A stretch of 64,000 nt of DNA from Armigeres subalbatus. Taxonomy: Eukaryota; Arthropoda; Insecta; Diptera; Culicidae. Under the pieces are notes generated by a model. The model saw only the letters and a list, made by a program, of their open reading frames with translations. It did no database searches and was not told the origin of the DNA. Numbering within the stretch: position 1 is the first letter of the stretch; every line of letters begins with the position of its first letter. The stretch is from the NCBI RefSeq assembly GCF_024139115.2, contig NC_085140.1, positions 317,753,259 to 317,817,258 on the forward strand, in the 5' to 3' direction. Position numbers and translations under genes: made by a program. Shown here piece after piece: positions 32,820-45,172 of the stretch.

Positions 32820-35800
32820 ATAATAGAAATAATTAGAATTTTTCACCATTGATCACATTTTTTGAACGTTTGGAATGGACTAGCGGTAATCACGCCTTTC
32901 TTGTGTACATTCAGAATCTTTTTTTGACCTCATTTTCAACAGAAAATAATAGAACACGATTCAAAATGGAATACTGTTTTAAAAGGAAGAATTGGTTAAG
33001 GAAAAATGCCTGTATACTACGTTCTGAGATTTCATATCTTGGTCTTAATTTTCTAATGAACATAATGTTGTATGTTAGAAAAATTGCCGGAAAATTGCTA
33101 TCATTTCAATTTGTTATTTTTAAACATTCATCGGTAAAATTTTCAGTCAAAAAAAGATTTTCAGCAGAATCCGGATCAGTCGGATTGACGACGTATAGCA
33201 AAACCGATTTTGCATTCTACTTAGGACTATAAACTATGGTAGCTATGATAATTTTCTCAATTTATTATTTGATTATGATTTCGTGTTTAACATTATTGAC
33301 TACCAAAACTCATATTGACCGAAAGAATAATCTCGATCCATTGAGCCTAACCAAATCCAATAAAAGGGTTGAACCACTCCTTATCTCATTAGTATAGAAA
33401 GGTATGCGAACAACAAAAACCAGTCTGTCTCGGTTGACCATGATCGCACGCACATACCAACACACCTACTGAACATCCATTCATCCAAATAAGCGCAAAC
33501 AAGAAAAGTCCAAAATCAAGTTTAGCGAAGTGGGATGTCCGTCAAACACCAGCAAAATTCACATCACGTTTCGGACGACAATATTTGATTCGTTTGGGTT
33601 GAATTTGATGTTTTGTTTGTGTATACAAAAAAAAAGCCAAGTACGGTCACCGGCTTTTGCTTTCAATGCCATTGAGGTTCTTTCACATACAAGAGTAGTG
33701 AGTAGATGTATATCAGCAAGAGTATTTCGCGCTTATACACCCGCACGCGATCACCCACTCACCCGCTCTGAAGACATTCGGCCTTCGTGGAATCATTGCA
33801 CTATGGGAAATTCTTATACAAATGGGTGGCCAACAATATTACAACATATATTATGAGAAGAAACATTAAGAAACTCTTTTTTAACCCTTTATAAGCAAAC
33901 ATTTTTTTGTTTGTTTTTAATACAGCATGCATAAAATGGCAAAAAAAATATTTCCAATAATAATGTTGCTAATTTTTTAATCATTACGAGGTATAGAGAA
34001 TAAAAACAAGTTTCAAAAACAGAAGTTTCATGCTAAGAAATGGTATGTAAAAACCTCATATTTGAAGAAAAATTGACTTTATACCATACAAATCAAAGTT
34101 AGGAATTATTTTCTATTTTGAGCTTTTTCTATTTTCTTTTGAGCTATTTTCAGCTTTTTCACCTCGCCATCCCATATCTTTGGACTGAATAAACATAACG
34201 CTCCAATGTTTTCCGATTCTCTTATCTAGGGTATATACTTTCATATGATATATAAATTAGTCAAATTGGAGATATTCAATTTTTCGATTAACGGCCACCC
34301 TTTTCCCCATTGTGCATTGGATTAAAGTGACGGCCGATGATGCTTGTTGGCGTTGTTATTTGGAATTAATTCCGTCAATTGTTTTGGAGTGTTCAAAATA
34401 CCAGAAAATTAGCCACCCCCACGGTCTCAGTCTGCACATTGGGTACAGTTTATTCTAGATGGGTGTGATTCTCGTAAGTTCAAGAACGTTAATCGTGATG
34501 CGCCAATAAAAAAATATATTGCTGCATTTTCTCCGTTTTTTCACCGGTTTGGGTATAATTTTATGGCTGGTCATTTAGGTTGGACGATTTTCACCTGTCG
34601 GAGCGTGATTGTGTCGAGTACATTTGGATTCAAGTTCAACCAATTAGTCGTCCAATTTCGTCGAAAGCACGTTCAAGCCGTTAGTGGTGGCATGGCAGTG
34701 TGTTAACGTTCAATCGTCATTCCATGTTTTGATCGCATCGTTCTTCTTATCACTATTTTTAGAAATGGAAGCCTTGCTTATTCTATCGTTCTATATGGCA
34801 TACCAGAAGCATGCCGGTTTATAAATATTAATGAAATTTTTCTCGCCAGTTTCCTGTTTGACTGTTTTTGCGTGTGGAATTTTAAAGTGGTTTACCTGAG
34901 TATCCGTGAGCTAGGCAGCGCGACATGTCTCCCAGTGTTCCACAAAATGTAACCAATTTTGGTAAACATTCGCTCAGTATGGAAAATACAGAATTCTGTT
35001 TTTACACTTTTTCCCCTTAATTTTTGAGCGTGTGATTTGTTCCCAAAATCAATGCATCATGCTTAAAAAAATCCTAAATAATGCAAATAAAATTCAAATT
35101 GTGCAGTAAATAGTCAGATTAAGTTGTGAATACTGAGAAAATGCAAATCGTGTGAAAACCAGAATTCCGAGTATTAAAATTACTCAAACTTAACATATTT
35201 GTACACATCGTGTTGTACAAATGCTCGATAATCAATTACTTGCTTGTTTTTTTTTTCGCACAGTTCAGGCACAAATCTTTTTAACTCAGACGGTTAACAG
35301 GACAAAAAATTGAAATGATAGTCCGAACTTGAATACATGTAAGATGAAAATATTTTAAAAGTCTCGTGTTTGATAAGACGACTGCCATGGTTGGTATGCC
35401 TAGTTTTGTTAATGGAAGAAAGTTTACTTTGCTAAAACCGGGGCACAACATTAGACATAATTTAAGTTATAAATAATGTTCATACGGTTCATTCTTATAA
35501 ATGAATCAAACAAAGCCGTTAGTTAGCCCCTACTAAGATAATTTACATTAGCATTGTATGAACATTCAACGATATAAGACGTCGGTCTTAGATGATTCCG
35601 CTAGGTCGGATGATCTAAATTAAAATCTTGCAACTTCAAACATTCAGCCACATCTTCGGATACATTCATAAGCCCCTCACATCACACAGTAGGTGGCATC
35701 ATTAGTAACTCAACTTCAGACACAGGCCATGGTAGGTCCAGATCGCTTTAATAATCATTGCGCTTGTCTAACGATGCAACCGACGCGTCGGTGGCGTTGC

Positions 35801-36560
35801 GTTCGGTTGCCATTCCCATAGCCGTAGCTGTTTCTGCTAACTTCGACGATACTCTTCAAAATTGCATCACGTTTGAGTTATGGTCGGCGTAGATGAATGC
35901 ACTACTATTGGAAGCAAACAGCAGCAGGAGAAGTTCAAAATAATGACGCGCGATTGATTTACAACACAGGTTTTGGATTCTTTTTTGTGTTGTTACATCG
36001 AGGTGGGCAACGTGTTGCATCTAGCTTGCTGTTAACTAGCGGCTATTTGTTTTATTTGTTCACCCTACGCACCAAGCGCGGCAACTTGATCGTGCATATT
36101 TGCTGACCGCGAGTCATTTTGTAGTGAACACAACCTGTTCGGCCCTATTTCAACAAGTAATTTACACATATTCATGTGAATGTACAACATTGCCCTTAGG
36201 GTTTTGTTTGAGACAAAAAATGTATAAGGGCTAACAGTTTGGAAAATGGTTGGCCATGTTGAATGTTCAGATAGATAAGTATTGAGTTTTTATGCAACAT
36301 TCATCAGCTTACAGATAAGACTTTTGATAATAAAAATCAATGAGCCTGCATCAAGACATCTCATAACACAATCATGTGGATAGACTAAGTGTCTCTTTTT
36401 TGCATACACATAGAGAGTTTTTCATAGAGAGCTGTGCATCCTCAACATGACACATTAACTATGCATAATTATCATAAAAAAATATGCGAGTTTGACCGGT
36501 AGATCTCCATTTCGGGGTAAATTTAGATTGAAACACAATTTACCAAGACAATTATTTTAT
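32820..36560. other. Long unassigned intronic sequence
   Basis: No coding sequence or element boundary is supported here. Small features include a 9-bp hairpin ATTTGTACA...TGTACAAAT (35197-35222) and a GC-richer block at 35770-35840. The plus-strand frames 32849-33232 and 33530-33856 have no motifs. Confidence 0.4.
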
Positions 36561-36577
36561 AACATGTGTAGGGTATC

Positions 36578-37005
36578 CAATCATGGTTTGAACTAGTGAA
36601 AAGCGTATCATGCTTTGAACCATTTTGAAATCAGTAGAAATTACCATCTTATTGGTAGGAAATGAACCTAATACAATATGAATGGCATATTTAGGTATAC
36701 TGGAAGTGATAGAGTTCATTTAAACATTCGTACATATTGTTTAAGTAATAAAATGGAGCGATTTAAAAATGTTCTGAATTTGCGCTAAATTCCCCCCACC
36801 AGTGGCATAATTTCAAAAAGCTCGTAAAGGATGCATTTTATGACACAGGAGTGAGATCAATATATCAAAAGAACGCTATTTTTATCTGTTATCGATTGAC
36901 ATAATCATAAAATTGAGAAACAGTTTTAAATAGTTAAAATAGTAACATTTATACAAGGAAAAAACTGATCATGGTTTGAACTAAATTCGTACCATGGTTT
37001 GAACT
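36578..37005. repeat. Repeated CATGGTTTGAAC motif
   Basis: Four direct copies of a 12-mer (CATGGTTTGAAC, one variant CATGCTTTGAAC) occur in pairs spaced 24-30 bp apart near 36580 and 36609 and again near 36971 and 36993. The paired arrangement about 390 bp apart suggests subterminal repeats of a degenerate transposon. Ends were not found. Confidence 0.4.
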
Positions 37006-37429
37006 TATAAATGCAGTCATGTTCTGCTGCTGTCTGCTAGGAGCGCTGCATACGCCTAGCATTTTGTTTACATTTCTAATATGAAAAAATCGCAATGTTC
37101 ATATCGTTAATTTAGACGATTTTCACACGTTTCGAGTTACTAATCTAATGCGAGAAGATTAATAGTAAAACAAATTTGCTTTTCTATTGATTTCCTCAGC
37201 GTTTCATGCATGTGATTAGTATTATATTTAGGAGCTGCTGCGTCGGGACAGGTATTTTAATATTCCGGTATTCGAAGCGACAACGCTTCCCGGCACTGAG
37301 GAGTTGGTTTCCTACTGAGCGCCCAGGCACATGGGGTGCTCATCAAGTGATAGTCAAATAATGAGAGAATATTCATTGCCAGGTTCAGAACATGGGTCAG
37401 GGACCTCACGATAATCCGATGTTATAAGC

Positions 37430-37846
37430 GAAAAGAGTAAACTACCGTCCAAATATTAAGGAGCGCAGAAAAGCAATGGGCACGATAGAGCAGAGAAGAA
37501 TCAGAGTAGCCAAATACGTGGATGGACTACCTGACCAACGAAAGGGAGAAGATAATCGCCTTCTCTACAACGCATTGCCTGAGTGGGCGAGGACCTGTCC
37601 AGCTGATCAGCTGAAACGTTGTTTAGAGCACTTCTAAAAACTTCTTCAAGCTTCGACATCCAGCCAATCATAAACATCTCGGCATGTTCCGCAAAGGGTG
37701 ATTGAAGCAGCCCCCGAAGCTGAAATTCAACAAGGTTTCCGAGATCAATCGCATATTAGCAGAGATGCTCAAAGATGACACTTCCGTATATCTACGCAAA
37801 TGTTGCATCAACTATTATATGCAATATTTGAGACACCGCGTCCTAG
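37430..37846 (+). pseudogene. Coding-like remnant, split by a retroposon
   Basis: The plus strand reads MGTIEQRRIRVAKYVDGLPD then QRKGEDNRLLYNALPEWART with CPADQLKRCLEHF, then a stop. After further frame changes, sequence continues beyond the 37847-39073 insertion at 39096-39330 (for example SFTLAKQAAEMVEKYKYRGR, out of frame). It resembles a processed pseudogene or transposon ORF, but I cannot identify the parent. Confidence 0.4.
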
Positions 37847-37847
37847 A

Positions 37848-38437
37848 GAATGATCGCGCGATTTGCCGAAATGTTGTGTTTTGCATTGCGCGGCCGGTAA
37901 TAAAGTTAATTAGTTCAGTGCGTGTTGGCTCTTGTTTCGGACGGCAGAATGATCGCGATAGTTTGCCGAAATTTTGTGTTTTGCATTGCGCGGCCAGTAA
38001 TAAAGTTAATTAGTTCAGTGCGTGTTAGCTCTTGTTTCGGACGGCAGAATGATCGCGCGATTTGCCGAAATCTTGTGTTTTGCATTGCGCGGCCGGTGAT
38101 AAAGTTAATTAGTTCAGTGCGTGTTGGCTCTTGTTTCGGACGGCAGAATGATCGCGATAGTTTGCCGAAATTTTGTGTTTTGCATTGCGCGGCCAGTAAT
38201 AAAGTTAATTAGTTCAGTGCGTGAAATTTTGTGTTTTGCATTGCGCGGCCGGTAATAAAGTTAATTAGTTCAGTGCGTGTTGGCTCTTGATTCGGACGGC
38301 AGAACGATCGCGCAATTTGCCGAAATTTTGTGTTTTGCATTGCGCGGCCGGTAATAAAGTTAATTAGTTCAGTGCGTGTTGGCTCTTGTTTCGGACGGCA
38401 GAACGATCGCGCGATTTGCCGAAATTTTGTGTTTTGT
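37848..38437 (+). repeat. Tandem array, six monomers of 99-100 bp
   Basis: Each monomer contains GATCGCGCGATTTGCCGAAA, TTTTGCATTGCGCGGCCGGT and AGTTCAGTGCGTGTTGGCTC. GATCGCG starts are at 37852, 37951, 38051, 38150, 38306 and 38405. The monomer after 38150 is followed by a shortened unit (near 38222) lacking about 40 bp. Monomers are about 95% alike. Because 99 is a multiple of three, one frame stays open across several copies; this is not evidence for a protein. Confidence 0.9.
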
Positions 38438-38751
38438 TTTTCCCTTAGGACGGTTCGTAAGTAAATTGATGAATATATTTTATTATTTTTACAGCATATA
38501 CTGTTATTGACAAACGCTCTATATTGTCGAATAGAGCTCCCTATTATTCACCTTTCCCACTAACACAAATTTTCCTTCCTGAGACATCTATGAAGGTAGT
38601 ATGGGTTCCCCTGCATCTTCACTAGTAGATGTTGAACTAACATTCCTTCCTTCCTTCCGTGATTGTAAGGGACGTGGCCAGGTATACAACTGCTACTGTA
38701 TAGGAAAAGGTACTAATCCCAAGTACCAATTTGCGACAATATACAGTAGAT

Positions 38752-39026
38752 TGCTCAATTCAAGCTCTGTCTGGTGGGGGGGCGGGTGTCGCGGGAGAGG
38801 GTTCTCTTCGTCGACTTCCCCTCATTTGAATGGAGGTGACGGACAGGGAATTTCTTTGCGGTTTATCACCTCAGAATGCAAGTTCGCATTGTTTTCTTTC
38901 GTTCTGAGGTGATAAACCACAGAGAGATCTGCTTCTTGTCACTTTTGTTTAAGGGAGGGGAGGTCGACGGGGAGAGTCCTCTCTTGTGACATTCGCCCTT
39001 ATTCCGGATGGAGCTTGAATTGAGCA
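38752..39026. mobile_element. Imperfect palindromic element nested in the retroposon
   Basis: Inverted arms begin TGCTCAATTCAAGCTC at 38752 and end with the inverse at 39026. Closer to the centre GCGGTTTATCACCTCAGAA pairs with TTCTGAGGTGATAAACCAC. The loop is about 38880-38905. No target duplication is clear. Confidence 0.75.
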
Positions 39027-39330
39027 TTGTATAGCCACCCACGATTTGTACAATCACATATGCTATGCTATGCTATGCTATTTGAGACACCGCGTCCTAG
39101 TGAAGCTTCCAAAAAGGGAGAACTGGCGAGTGACGTGGCATCACTATGCATTGCTCTGAAAGTTCTGTGGTTTGTTGGATGCTAACACGCAAACCAAATC
39201 GATGGATGTCGATACAGATAACCCCTCCAGCTTTACGTTAGCTAAGCAAGCGGCCGAGATGGTCGAAAAATATAAATACCGTGGTAGACAGTTCGCGCCG
39301 GACAGCGAAACTAAACAGGAGTACGGATAA

Positions 39331-40140
39331 AGAAAGGTAGGGCTGTTTTCAGTGTTGACTGTTGGTAGCATCATACACAAATCTGAATCATCGAGGCTTC
39401 ATGCACGAGCTAACTCGCTTGCGATTCTTTAGGGAGAGCATCATATGCACTTAGAAGTAGCAAGTATTCATCAACCGATGTCTACGTTTCAAAATTAGAG
39501 CATGGTGATCTGACAACTGAATCTTAAATGCTGATCTCCTTCGACGATGTCAATAGAAATTTGAAAGCGTAATTGGAAGTGGCTACGAAAGCCGACTACA
39601 AAAGAGAAGAGACGAAATTTGTGACGAAATCTACTGATGCCAGATTTTTTTACAATTCTTTATAATACACTTGCAAAATTTGTATAAAATCTTAACGTTA
39701 TCCTTTATAATTCTCCATAACTTCTTCGAAGGATCCATCTGTCTGTTTTTACGCGAATAAAGTGAAAGATATATAAAGTTAAGAAATATTTTGTATATGC
39801 CAAGATTTTAAACAGAATTGTAAGAATTGTTGCTATGTCTGAAACTCGATTTGTTGCACCACTTCCTTCGATGGAAGTTCGAAACCAAGTTCGCTAGACA
39901 GGTGCTTTTCCTACTAAGCAACGAAGGACTTCCATCATACTCCGCAGCTATACTTAACAAACTGGCGAATTATGGTGGGCGCCGTTCAGAAATATCCATA
40001 AGTAGAATATAAGACCACTTTCGTTCTTGAAATTTGGAAACTTTTTTTCTTATTGGGTTTTCAGTTGGAGGTACCTGGTGGCTTAGTTTGGCAAGGCTGA
40101 ACCCGTCCCTACGTTCCCCTTACTAGGACACAGACCGACA
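39331..40140. other. Unassigned sequence
   Basis: AT-rich with no supported coding region or repeat boundary. Confidence 0.4.
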
Positions 40141-40151
40141 ATGGACTAGCC

Positions 40152-42461
40152 CAGCGGTTCTCAACCTGGGGTACATGTACTCCAGGAGGTAACTTCGCTG
40201 CCCCCAGGGAGAACCTCGAACAAAAATGCGTAATGGCGGATGTATTACAATTCCAATGAAAACTTGTTGAAAAATAAATAAAATTTCTTATTCCAAAACT
40301 TTGTATTATATATAATATGAAATGACTTGTTTATAGACGTTTAAATCCTGTCTACCCCAAGCAGAGTAGTGTATGAAGGACTGTGTGACAAAAGATCATG
40401 AGGACAAAACGACGAATGAACAAATTTTAAAAATCTTCAAAGTAATCTACCTGATCGAGACAAAATATTGAATAATATGCTTCCGAACAAAAATCTAAAG
40501 GTTCGAAAGCCTCCAGTTGAAAGATATGGAGGCTTTTTTCCGGAAGGCTCAATAGCTTCGTTGCAAGAAGCTTGGAAGGCTTCTTTGAAAAGGCTCCTTC
40601 CGAAGCAACTCGTAAGCCTCCCTTCAAGAAGCTAGGAAGGCTCCTGCCAATAAGCTCAGAAGCCTCCTACACGGAATCCTCGTTTCTGTACTTAAGTCAA
40701 GAAGATCGAGAGGATCGGAAGCCTCTTTTCGAGAGGCTCGGAAGCCTCCTTTCGAGAGGCTCGGAAGCCTCCTTTCGAGAGGCTCGGAAGCCTCCTTTCG
40801 AGAGGCTCGGAAGCCTCCTTTCGAGAGGCTCGGAAGCCTCCTTTCGAGAGGCTCGGAAGCCTCCTTTCGAGAGGCTCGGAAGCCTCCTTTCGAGAGGCTC
40901 GGAAGCCTCCTTTCGAGAGGCTCGGAAGCCTCCTTTCGAGAGGCTCGGAAGCCTCCTTTCGAGAGACTTGGAAGCCTCTTGTCAAGTGGCTCGGAAGCCT
41001 CCTTTCAAAAGGCTCGGAAGCCTCCTGTCAAGTGGCTTGGAAGCCTCCTTTCAAGAGGCTCAGAAGCCTCCTTTCAAGAGGCTCAGAAGTCTCCTTTCAA
41101 GAGTTTCAGAAGCCTCTTTTCAAAAGTCTCAGAAGCCTCCTTTCAAGAGGCTCAGAAGCCTCCTTTCAAGAGTTTCAGAAGCCTCTTTTCAAGAGTCTCA
41201 GAAGCCTCCTTCAAGAGAGGCTCAGGCCTCTTTCAAGAGTCTCAAAGCCTCCTTTCAAGAGGCTCAGAGCCTCTTCAAGAGGCTCAGGAAGCCCCTTTCA
41301 AGAGGCTCAGGCCTCCTTTCAAGAGGCTCAGGAAGCCTCCTTTCAAGAGGCTCAGAGCCTCCTTTCAAGAGGGCTCAGGCCTCCTTTCAAGAGGCTCAAG
41401 AAGCCTCCTTCAAGAGCTCAGGAAGCCTCCTTCAAGAGGCTCAGGCCCCTTCAAGAGGCTCAGAGCCTCCTTCCAAGAGGCTCAGAAGCCTCCTCAAGAG
41501 GCTCAGAAGCCTCCTTCAAGAGGGCTCAGAAGCCTCCTTCAAGAGGCTCAGAGCCTCCTTTCAAGAGGCTCGGAAGCCTTCAAGAGGCTCAGAGCCTCCT
41601 TTCAAGAGGCTCGGAAGCCTCCTTTCAAGAGGCTCCGGAAGCCTCCTTTCAAGAGGCTCAGGCCTCCTTTCAAGAGGCCTGGAAGCCTCCCTTTCAAGAG
41701 GCCTGGCCTCCTTTCAAGAGGCCTCAAGCCTCCTTTGAAGAGGCTCAGAAGCCTCCTTTCAAGAGGCTCAGGAAGCCTCCTTTCAAGAGGCTCAGGAAGC
41801 CTCCTTTCAAGAGGCTCAGAAGCCCCCCTTTCAAGAGGCTCGGAAGCCTCCTTTCAAGAGAGCTCAAGCCTCCTTTCAAGAGTTTCAAGCCTCTTTCAAA
41901 GAGTCTCAGAAGCCTCCTTTCAGAGGCTCAGGCCTCTTTCAAGAGGCTCGGGCCTCTTTCAAGAGGCCTGGAAGCCTCCTTTCAAGAGGCTCGGAAGCCT
42001 CCTTTTAAGAGGCTCGGAAGCCCCCTTTCAAGAGGCTCGGAAGCCTCCTTTCAAGAGGCTCGGAAGCCTCCTTTCAAGAGGCTCGGAAGCCTCATTTCAA
42101 GAGGCTCGGAAGCCTCCTTTCAAGAGGCTCGGAAGCCTCCTTTCAAGAGGCTAGGAAGCCTCCTTTCAAAAGGCTCGGAAGCCTCCTTTCAAGAGGTTCG
42201 GAAGTTTCCTTTCATGTGGCGAGAAACCCTCCTTCCAAGTGACGAGAAATTCTCCTTTCAAGAAGTTCGGAAGCCTCCTTCAGAAAGAATTCATAAAATT
42301 TCACGAAACAATGAAAACTCTAGATTTTTTTTTTAGTTTTGTGATTGGTTTTTGATATATCTTATGAAATACGCCTATTTTCATTTACAGCGAAAGGTAC
42401 CCCCTCAATGAAAGCATAAGTTTGAAGGGGTACCTCTCAAGAAAAAGGTTGAGAACTGCTG
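40152..42461. mobile_element. hAT-type non-autonomous element containing a minisatellite
   Basis: Ends CAGCGGTTCTCAACCTGGGG and GGTTGAGAACTGCTG are inverted repeats of the hAT kind and are flanked by imperfect 8-bp repeats (GGACTAGC at 40143, GCACTAGC at 42462). About 1.8 kb of the 2.3-kb element is a 23-bp minisatellite (40490-42285). The flanks outside the array match a second element at about 58350-60066. No transposase frame is visible. Confidence 0.8.
40490..42285 (+). repeat. 23-bp minisatellite, about 75-80 units
   Basis: The unit is GGAAGCCTCCTTTC plus [AG]AGAGGCTC. A block at about 40735-40965 is ten virtually perfect copies with CGAGAGG; the middle (41190-41730) is rich in 1-3 bp indels; the end (41960-42200) is again homogeneous with CAAGAGG. 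Each unit is partly self-complementary (GAGGCTTCC against GGAAGCCTC). Frames are long on the plus strand (388, 391 and 434 codons, overlapping) only because the unit contains no stop in any of its three frames. They encode 23-residue repeats such as RKPPFERLGSLLSRGSEASF and should not be annotated as genes. Confidence 0.92.
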
Positions 42462-42469
42462 GCACTAGC

Positions 42470-43470
42470 TTATGATGGCCACTTGAACATCGTGTGCAGT
42501 AGTTAGATCGAGTTAATTTTTTAAATTTGCAGTTTTCGATTAACAGCGTTTGAATCATATTCCCAATTCCCGTCAAACAAAAGAAGCTCAGAAAGATCGT
42601 TTTAAAATTTTATTAGGTAAACACCAATATCTCAAAACGACATATCCGCTTCTGCAGGCAAAAATTCAAACGTCGCAGCGGTTCTACGCGGACCAAAACC
42701 ATACACAGGTAACAGAAGCATTCTAATACGTCTTGATTACTCTGGTACGGTAAAGTGCTATCAGATTCTGTTTTATTATTATTTGATGATGAATTAGAAA
42801 AATAATGGAAACGTGATTTCGCATTAGATTTAAACGCTTAAAAATTTTAAGATTATTTAGTGAAAGCTTCTGAAACTGAATCAAAGCGAGCCAAAGATCA
42901 GAATCATTCACCAAGCAATCATCAAAAATGTTCAACTTACTGTTTAAACCACTACATATTCGGAAGCTCATTTCAATTACTATCCTTATGGGCCTATGGT
43001 GGTTTCTACAGCATCGGAATCACCTCCAAACAAGATTCAACAGGTAATGAGTTTCCGAACATTACATGAGCTTCAATTTGATGATGGGCTTTTTAGGAAG
43101 TCTTATGGTCGATCTTTACGTCTCTGGTAGAACCTCTTTGACGATACCGTTGCATAATTTCTGCCAAAGCAGTTTGCCAGCCGGACACGGAACATGTCGT
43201 CCAAGAAGAAGCTGTTGCAACTGAATCGGAGGGAATTACGAGGTCTAATGCTAACAACTAACTTCGTAATATTTTAAAGTCAATTTTGTAATTTTTGTCA
43301 TTTTAATGTCAGAGTCAAATAATTTTGTCAGCTTTTATGTTTTTTAGATGTCTATTATCATTATAGGCGCTCTAAATCTACCGAAGCAGTTTTTCGACTC
43401 ACATGGAACATGTTGCCCAATGCTTCATCGTAGCAACCGAATCGGAAGTTTTTTCTTTAAATGTAAGAAA
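42470..43470. other. Unassigned sequence
   Basis: Segments near 43180-43230 and 43380-43450 (and 44060-44100 beyond the next MITE) share CGGACACGGAACATGTCGTC-like wording and look like old diverged duplicates. No gene is supported. Confidence 0.35.
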
Positions 43471-43473
43471 ATA

Positions 43474-43998
43474 TGGTAAAGTGACCAATAGTGGACCCTC
43501 CACCCATTTTTGCATTATTACTGCACAATGTCAACATTTTGCTATGAAATTCCATCGGGAGATCCTACCTTACAGTCACAGTCCTATGATTTGATTACAT
43601 GCATTGGAAATGCTATGGAAAGTCAAATTAGATGATTTTTTACAATTCTATAAAAATTAACACGAGCGTGTCCATTATAGGAATATTTTGGAGGGTCAAT
43701 AATAGGGAAGAAGAACGTCCCGAAACGGGACATGAAATGAAGTTTCGATTATAGGGAAGCAATTTCCTATTATGAACCCCCAGGGGGTCTACTATAGGGC
43801 GAATTCAGTTAGACTTTAAAATGTTAATTTCAATGAATAACGTCGTGTATTTGGGTGTTTTATGTATGTATCGTGAAGAGGGGATACAGAGCTTGTTGTT
43901 AGATATCAAGCAGAGTTAATATGTTGAAAATATCTAAGCCTTATGACAGGAAGAGCAAAATTCCGCTACTAGGGGGTCCACTATTGGGCATTTAACCC
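43474..43998. mobile_element. TA-flanked MITE (Tc1/mariner-like)
   Basis: The left end TGGTAAAGTGACCAATAGTG and the right end CCACTATTGGGCATTTAACC are inverted repeats of about 28 bp with TA on each side (43472-43473 and 43999-44000). The inner sequence has additional GGACCCTC/GGGGGTCC motifs. There is no ORF. Confidence 0.7.
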
Positions 43999-44445
43999 TA
44001 TTCAATCTCCGGTTCATAAAAATGACAAGTTAATAGCTTTTAAAGTTGTTCTCCAGCCGTACAAGGACCATGTCGTCCATAGACACTGTTGAACTGGCTC
44101 AAAAGACATTATATTTAAAATTTTGGTAGATATTCCATTAAAAAAATAGGAAAATTGCCATAAAAGGTATCAATTTCTCTAAATAAATAAGAAATTTCCA
44201 TAAACAAAAAAAATAAAAAATTAAGAAATATAAACAATTTCAAACGTAAAAATTGCAATAACCAAAGAACATTTTTATAAAAAAAAATCAAAAATTTCCG
44301 AAAATAATTTGATTTTTTTTGTGAAAAGTTTTCGATTGTTTATGTGAAAAAAATATTTACTTGTGAAAAATTCTATAATATTGTTTATTTCTTCTTCTTC
44401 TTATTCAATGACTCTACATTCCAACTAGAACTTGGCCTACTTTGC

Positions 44446-45172
44446 ATTTCTACTATTAGAGGTTTCAGTTCATCGTAAACCAAGTGGCACATTACGTTAA
44501 AGTATAACCCAAAAGATGCCGAAAAACTTTGCTGAAGGAGGCACGTTGCTGGAACGTCCACGAAAAAAGTTATAACGCTTCGAAGATTGAGTGTTCAAAC
44601 CATATGCAAAAAATCATTTATTCTGCCAGCACTGCCGAACTACGTGGAGTAATAATTTAACTGAGTGTTATTTCAAAATTATTGATTTTATAGGACTTTG
44701 GAGCTAATGGGAGATATTCGAAATGATTTCACAAAGTAAAAATTCCGACTAGAACGAAAATGGGTTTTGCCCTCTGACAATTAAAGGTTGTCCGGTAGTG
44801 CTGGCAGAAACATTGATTTCTTGCATATGGTTTAAACAATCCATTTTCGAAACGTAATAACATTTTTTGTAGACCTTCCAGCTGCGTACCTTCTTCGGCA
44901 AAGACTTTCGGCATCTTCCAGGCTATATGCTAACGTATTGAGTCACGTGATTGATGATAAACTGAAGTCGCTAATAGCAAAAATGTAAAAAAGTACGTTT
45001 TCCCATACTAATCTCCATGTAAATTTAAAACGCGATGCGGCATGCGAGGTCGCAACCATTCGAGCCCATATTTTGCACAGTGGATTGGGGTCCCAAAACG
45101 ATTCAGAAAAACCTTGATCTCACTTGATCGGACGAAGTTTGAGATTTTCCATACAACTGCGCCCCACTCTAG
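44446..45172. mobile_element. Foldback transposon, second copy, left end missing
   Basis: It aligns with the foldback element at 4637-9464 from its position 5193 to its right end CGCCCCACTCTAG, but lacks the hAT-like and A-B-A'-B' insertions found there. It shows the uninterrupted TTGCATATGGTTT site and TGCCCTCTGACAATTAAAGG in place of the TA insertion. Left terminal repeat and the first arm start are absent. Confidence 0.85.

Larger units (their letters stand above)
37847..39073 (+). mobile_element. Retroposon with 99-bp tandem repeats at its 5' end
   Basis: The insertion is bounded by a 22-bp direct repeat (37825-37846 and 39074-39095, containing GAGACACCGCGTCCTAG) that duplicates the host remnant. 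From 5' to 3' it has six tandem repeats (37848-38437), a SINE-like body with AAGGGACGTGGCCAGGTATA, a palindromic insertion (38752-39026) and a tail ATATGCTATGCTATGCTA. Body and tail match the copies at 4.7, 9.7 and 10.5 kb. Retroposition is inferred from the long duplication and the simple tail. Confidence 0.8.

Noticed and set aside
37702..38212. Repetitive frames (FCIARPVIKLISSVR) of about 100 codons
   Set aside because: The 99-bp tandem monomer is a multiple of three, so the frame stays open passively.
37848..38437. CRISPR-like array
   Set aside because: The repeats are directly adjacent 99-bp monomers with no spacers, in a eukaryotic genome.
40572..42336. Three overlapping plus-strand frames of 388-434 codons
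   Set aside because: They are successive frames of one 23-bp minisatellite that lacks stops on the plus strand; no start context, no unique sequence, no splice signals.
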